Under the pieces are notes generated by a model. The model ran no database searches. It was given only the letters and a program-made list of their open reading frames with translations, and was not told the DNA's origin. A DNA stretch of 64,000 bases. Source: Myxococcota bacterium (GTDB lineage: Bacteria; Myxococcota; JAJVIH01). Where the stretch lies: positions 33,377-97,376 of the forward strand of contig JAJVIH010000013.1 of assembly GCA_022072125.1 (NCBI GenBank), given 5' to 3'. Numbering within the stretch: position 1 is the stretch's first letter; the number at the start of each line of letters is the position of its first letter. Position numbers and translations under genes: made by a program. Shown piece after piece: positions 62,381-64,000 of this stretch.

Positions 62381-63961
62381 TCAATTTTCCAGCCAGGCGT
62401 TCGTCAATCCGTCCAGCCAGGCGTCGGGACGGAGGGCGTAACCGCGCAGCGCCGTTCTGGATACCGCCACATTATGTTCATGCGCCAGAAAGAGATAAGG
62501 CAAGTCCCTGGCGAGCAGTTGTTGGGCCTTCGCATAGATATCCTTGCGGCGTTCGATGCGCGCCTCGCGCCTGCCGTCCTCCAGCAGACGATCTGCTTCA
62601 GGGTTGGAATAGGCCCCCCGGTTGTAACCATTTCCGGCCGGACCAGGTATCTGCGAACTGTGAAAGACCTGATAAAGAATGTCCGGATCAAGAATGCGCG
62701 TCCACATCAGCGAACAAATCTGGAAATTTCCCTTCTGCACGTCATCGAAGAACGCCGCGAATTCATACGAGCGCACTTCAACCCCGATGCCCGCGCGGCG
62801 GAGTTGATCGGCGATGGCCAGAGCCAGCGCTCCGCGGAATTTATTGGAGGAGGTCTTGTAGATCAGGTGAAAACGCATGGCTGGTCCATCGCCATCCGGA
62901 TCTGGAAATCCCGCCTGGTCCAGCAACCGCCTCGCCCGGGCCGGATCATGCGGAACCGGGTGCAGGGAAGGATCGTGCGCCCAGTGTCCCGGCGCTATCA
63001 GGCTCGCGGCGGGAGAAGCCGCGCCCAGAAACTTGTAGCGGATCAGTTCTTCAACATTGATTGCATGGGCGATGGCTTGCCGCACCTCGCGTTTGGACAG
63101 GATCGGGTCCCGGAAATTGAAGGCCAGATAGGTGGTGTTGGAAGAAGCTGCTGTCTCCACCCGCAAATCATCTTCCGCGCGAAGACGGGGCAGCAGCGCA
63201 AATGGCACGCCGTTCTGGATGAGATGGCCGCGCCCGCGCATGAGTTCCAGCACGCGCGTGGTGTCGTCGCGCACCGTGCGGATTTCCACCCGCCCGCCGC
63301 GCGGCGCGCCGGCGTGATGACCGGGAAATGGCTCCAGCACCACCTGCTCCGGATGGAACTGGATGACGCGGTAGGGTCCGGCGCCGGTGGGCGCCTGCTG
63401 GAAATCATCCCGGTTCGCGCGGGATGCGGGCAATACCCCGCGGGCCAGGTCCGCCAGAAACGGGGCGTAGGGCTCGCGCAGGATGAATTCCACCGTGACC
63501 GGAGAAGGGGTCAACACCTCCGCAATGCGCTGGAAAGCGGGTTGGGCGGCCCGGGAACGCGGATCCCGCAGCGCCTCGATGGTGAAACGGACATCATCCG
63601 CCGTGACCGGAGATCCATCATGGAAGCGGGCGTTGGCGCGCAATTGGCAGCGATAACGCAGGCCGGACGAATCTTCCAGATCAACCGGCGTCTGAATGTT
63701 TTCGCAAAGATCGGGAATGGGCGATCCATCACTGGCGATGCGGGTGAGACCGGAAAACACCAGCCCCGAGGTTTTCCCTGCCCACGCGCTGACGGCGTGC
63801 CGCGGGTCCACGGTGTCCACGGGAAACTCCACCAGCACTGTCAGGGCGCCGGGGGGATTTTGCGGCTGGCAACCGGCGGCGAAATTCAGCGCCCAGAGGA
63901 TTGCCGCCAGCGCCGCGAACCTGGACGGGGGGCGCATGGAAGTTTCATGCGCCCGCTTCAA
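62381..63961 (-). CDS. Peptide/oligosaccharide-type ABC solute-binding lipoprotein (SBP family 5)
   Basis: Protein of 526 aa resembling DppA/OppA-type binding proteins. The lipoprotein signal ends at FAAGC. Conserved SBP_bac_5 blocks are SGLVFSGLTRIASDGSPIPDL, DGSPVTADDVRFTIEAL, TGAGPYRVIQFHP, REVRQAIAHAINVEELI and the C-terminal ARDLPYLFLAHEHNVAV. No permease or ATPase genes are on this side; they may lie beyond the window edge. The TTG at 63961 overlaps the stop of the upstream gene (TTGA); ATG 63937 is the alternative start. It is 75 bp before the zinc-ribbon kinase gene on the same strand. Confidence 0.88.
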   Translation of the reverse strand: MKRAHETSMRPPSRFAALAAILWALNFAAGCQPQNPPGALTVLVEFPVDTVDPRHAVSAWAGKTSGLVFSGLTRIASDGSPIPDLCENIQTPVDLEDSSGLRYRCQLRANARFHDGSPVTADDVRFTIEALRDPRSRAAQPAFQRIAEVLTPSPVTVEFILREPYAPFLADLARGVLPASRANRDDFQQAPTGAGPYRVIQFHPEQVVLEPFPGHHAGAPRGGRVEIRTVRDDTTRVLELMRGRGHLIQNGVPFALLPRLRAEDDLRVETAASSNTTYLAFNFRDPILSKREVRQAIAHAINVEELIRYKFLGAASPAASLIAPGHWAHDPSLHPVPHDPARARRLLDQAGFPDPDGDGPAMRFHLIYKTSSNKFRGALALAIADQLRRAGIGVEVRSYEFAAFFDDVQKGNFQICSLMWTRILDPDILYQVFHSSQIPGPAGNGYNRGAYSNPEADRLLEDGRREARIERRKDIYAKAQQLLARDLPYLFLAHEHNVAVSRTALRGYALRPDAWLDGLTNAWLEN

Positions 63962-64000
63962 TTGCTTTGCAGCCGCTCCAGCATGCGAATGAACTCCTCC
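63958..64000 (-). CDS. 3' end of an upstream gene (partial)
   Basis: The last 13 codons of a minus-strand frame enter from the right edge and read EEFIRMLERLQSN before a stop at 63958-63960. The overlap of this stop with the TTG start of the binding-protein gene suggests an operon. The function cannot be told from so short a piece. Confidence 0.4.
   Translation of the reverse strand, partial: EEFIRMLERLQSN

Overview
The window is a GC-rich bacterial chromosome segment of deltaproteobacterial or Myxococcota-like character; this placement is an inference. It rests on a complete GspC-to-GspN type II secretion operon, several transmembrane Ser/Thr kinases (two carrying beta-propellers), a Cys-rich metzincin lipoprotein with an Asp-Thr-Gly-rich linker and a MopE-type motif, and LpxC, which implies a Gram-negative envelope. 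No phage, insertion sequence, CRISPR array, rRNA or tRNA was recognised. A perfect consensus parS site (3365-3380) suggests, but does not prove, that the segment lies in the origin-proximal part of a ParABS chromosome.

Layout. 0.2-3.3 kb: secreted metzincin lipoprotein and a HEAT-repeat protein, closed by a strong hairpin. 3.3-7.2 kb: parS, lpxC, an NsrR-like Rrf2 regulator, a TerC/Alx membrane protein and an RluA-type pseudouridine synthase. 7.2-13.5 kb: a TetR-controlled beta-oxidation-type operon (MaoC hydratase, a FabG4-like reductase split into two genes, acyl-CoA dehydrogenase, thiolase) matching the mycobacterial htdX-fabG4-fadE5-fadA2 gene set. 14.2-21.6 kb: two paralogous transmembrane kinases with beta-propeller domains, then a convergent cytochrome P450 overlapping the second by 12 bp. 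21.8-25.8 kb: M23 peptidase, a Cys-paired Sel1-repeat lipoprotein, a small lipoprotein and NAD kinase. 25.8-31.0 kb: a type I-like export operon (ABC protein with degenerate nucleotide-binding motifs, HlyD adaptor, TolC-like channel), reading into nadK.

31.4-38.7 kb: radical SAM/SPASM protein; a TetR regulator divergent from a carotenoid oxygenase across a perfect 39-bp palindrome; a two-domain VOC protein; a stand-alone receiver protein; alpha-glucan phosphorylase. 38.8-52.9 kb: gspCDEFGHIJKLMN on the minus strand, packed end to end. 53.0-56.0 kb: a NarL-type two-component pair and a small membrane protein. 56.1-64 kb: a MinD-like/J-like/HTH fusion protein with a small partner gene, an acyl-CoA synthetase, a zinc-ribbon Ser/Thr kinase and a peptide-type solute-binding lipoprotein preceded by the tail of one more gene.

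How they work together: the segment mixes envelope biogenesis and export (LpxC, M23, type I-like and type II systems), lipid or steroid-type catabolism (the FadE5/FadA2 operon, acyl-CoA synthetase, P450, carotenoid oxygenase) and dense signalling. The least explained items are the tandem beta-propeller kinases with a shared N-terminal module, the MinD/J/HTH fusion, the degenerate export ATPase, and the repeated TGACAAAATGTCA-type operator between the secretion operon and the two-component system.
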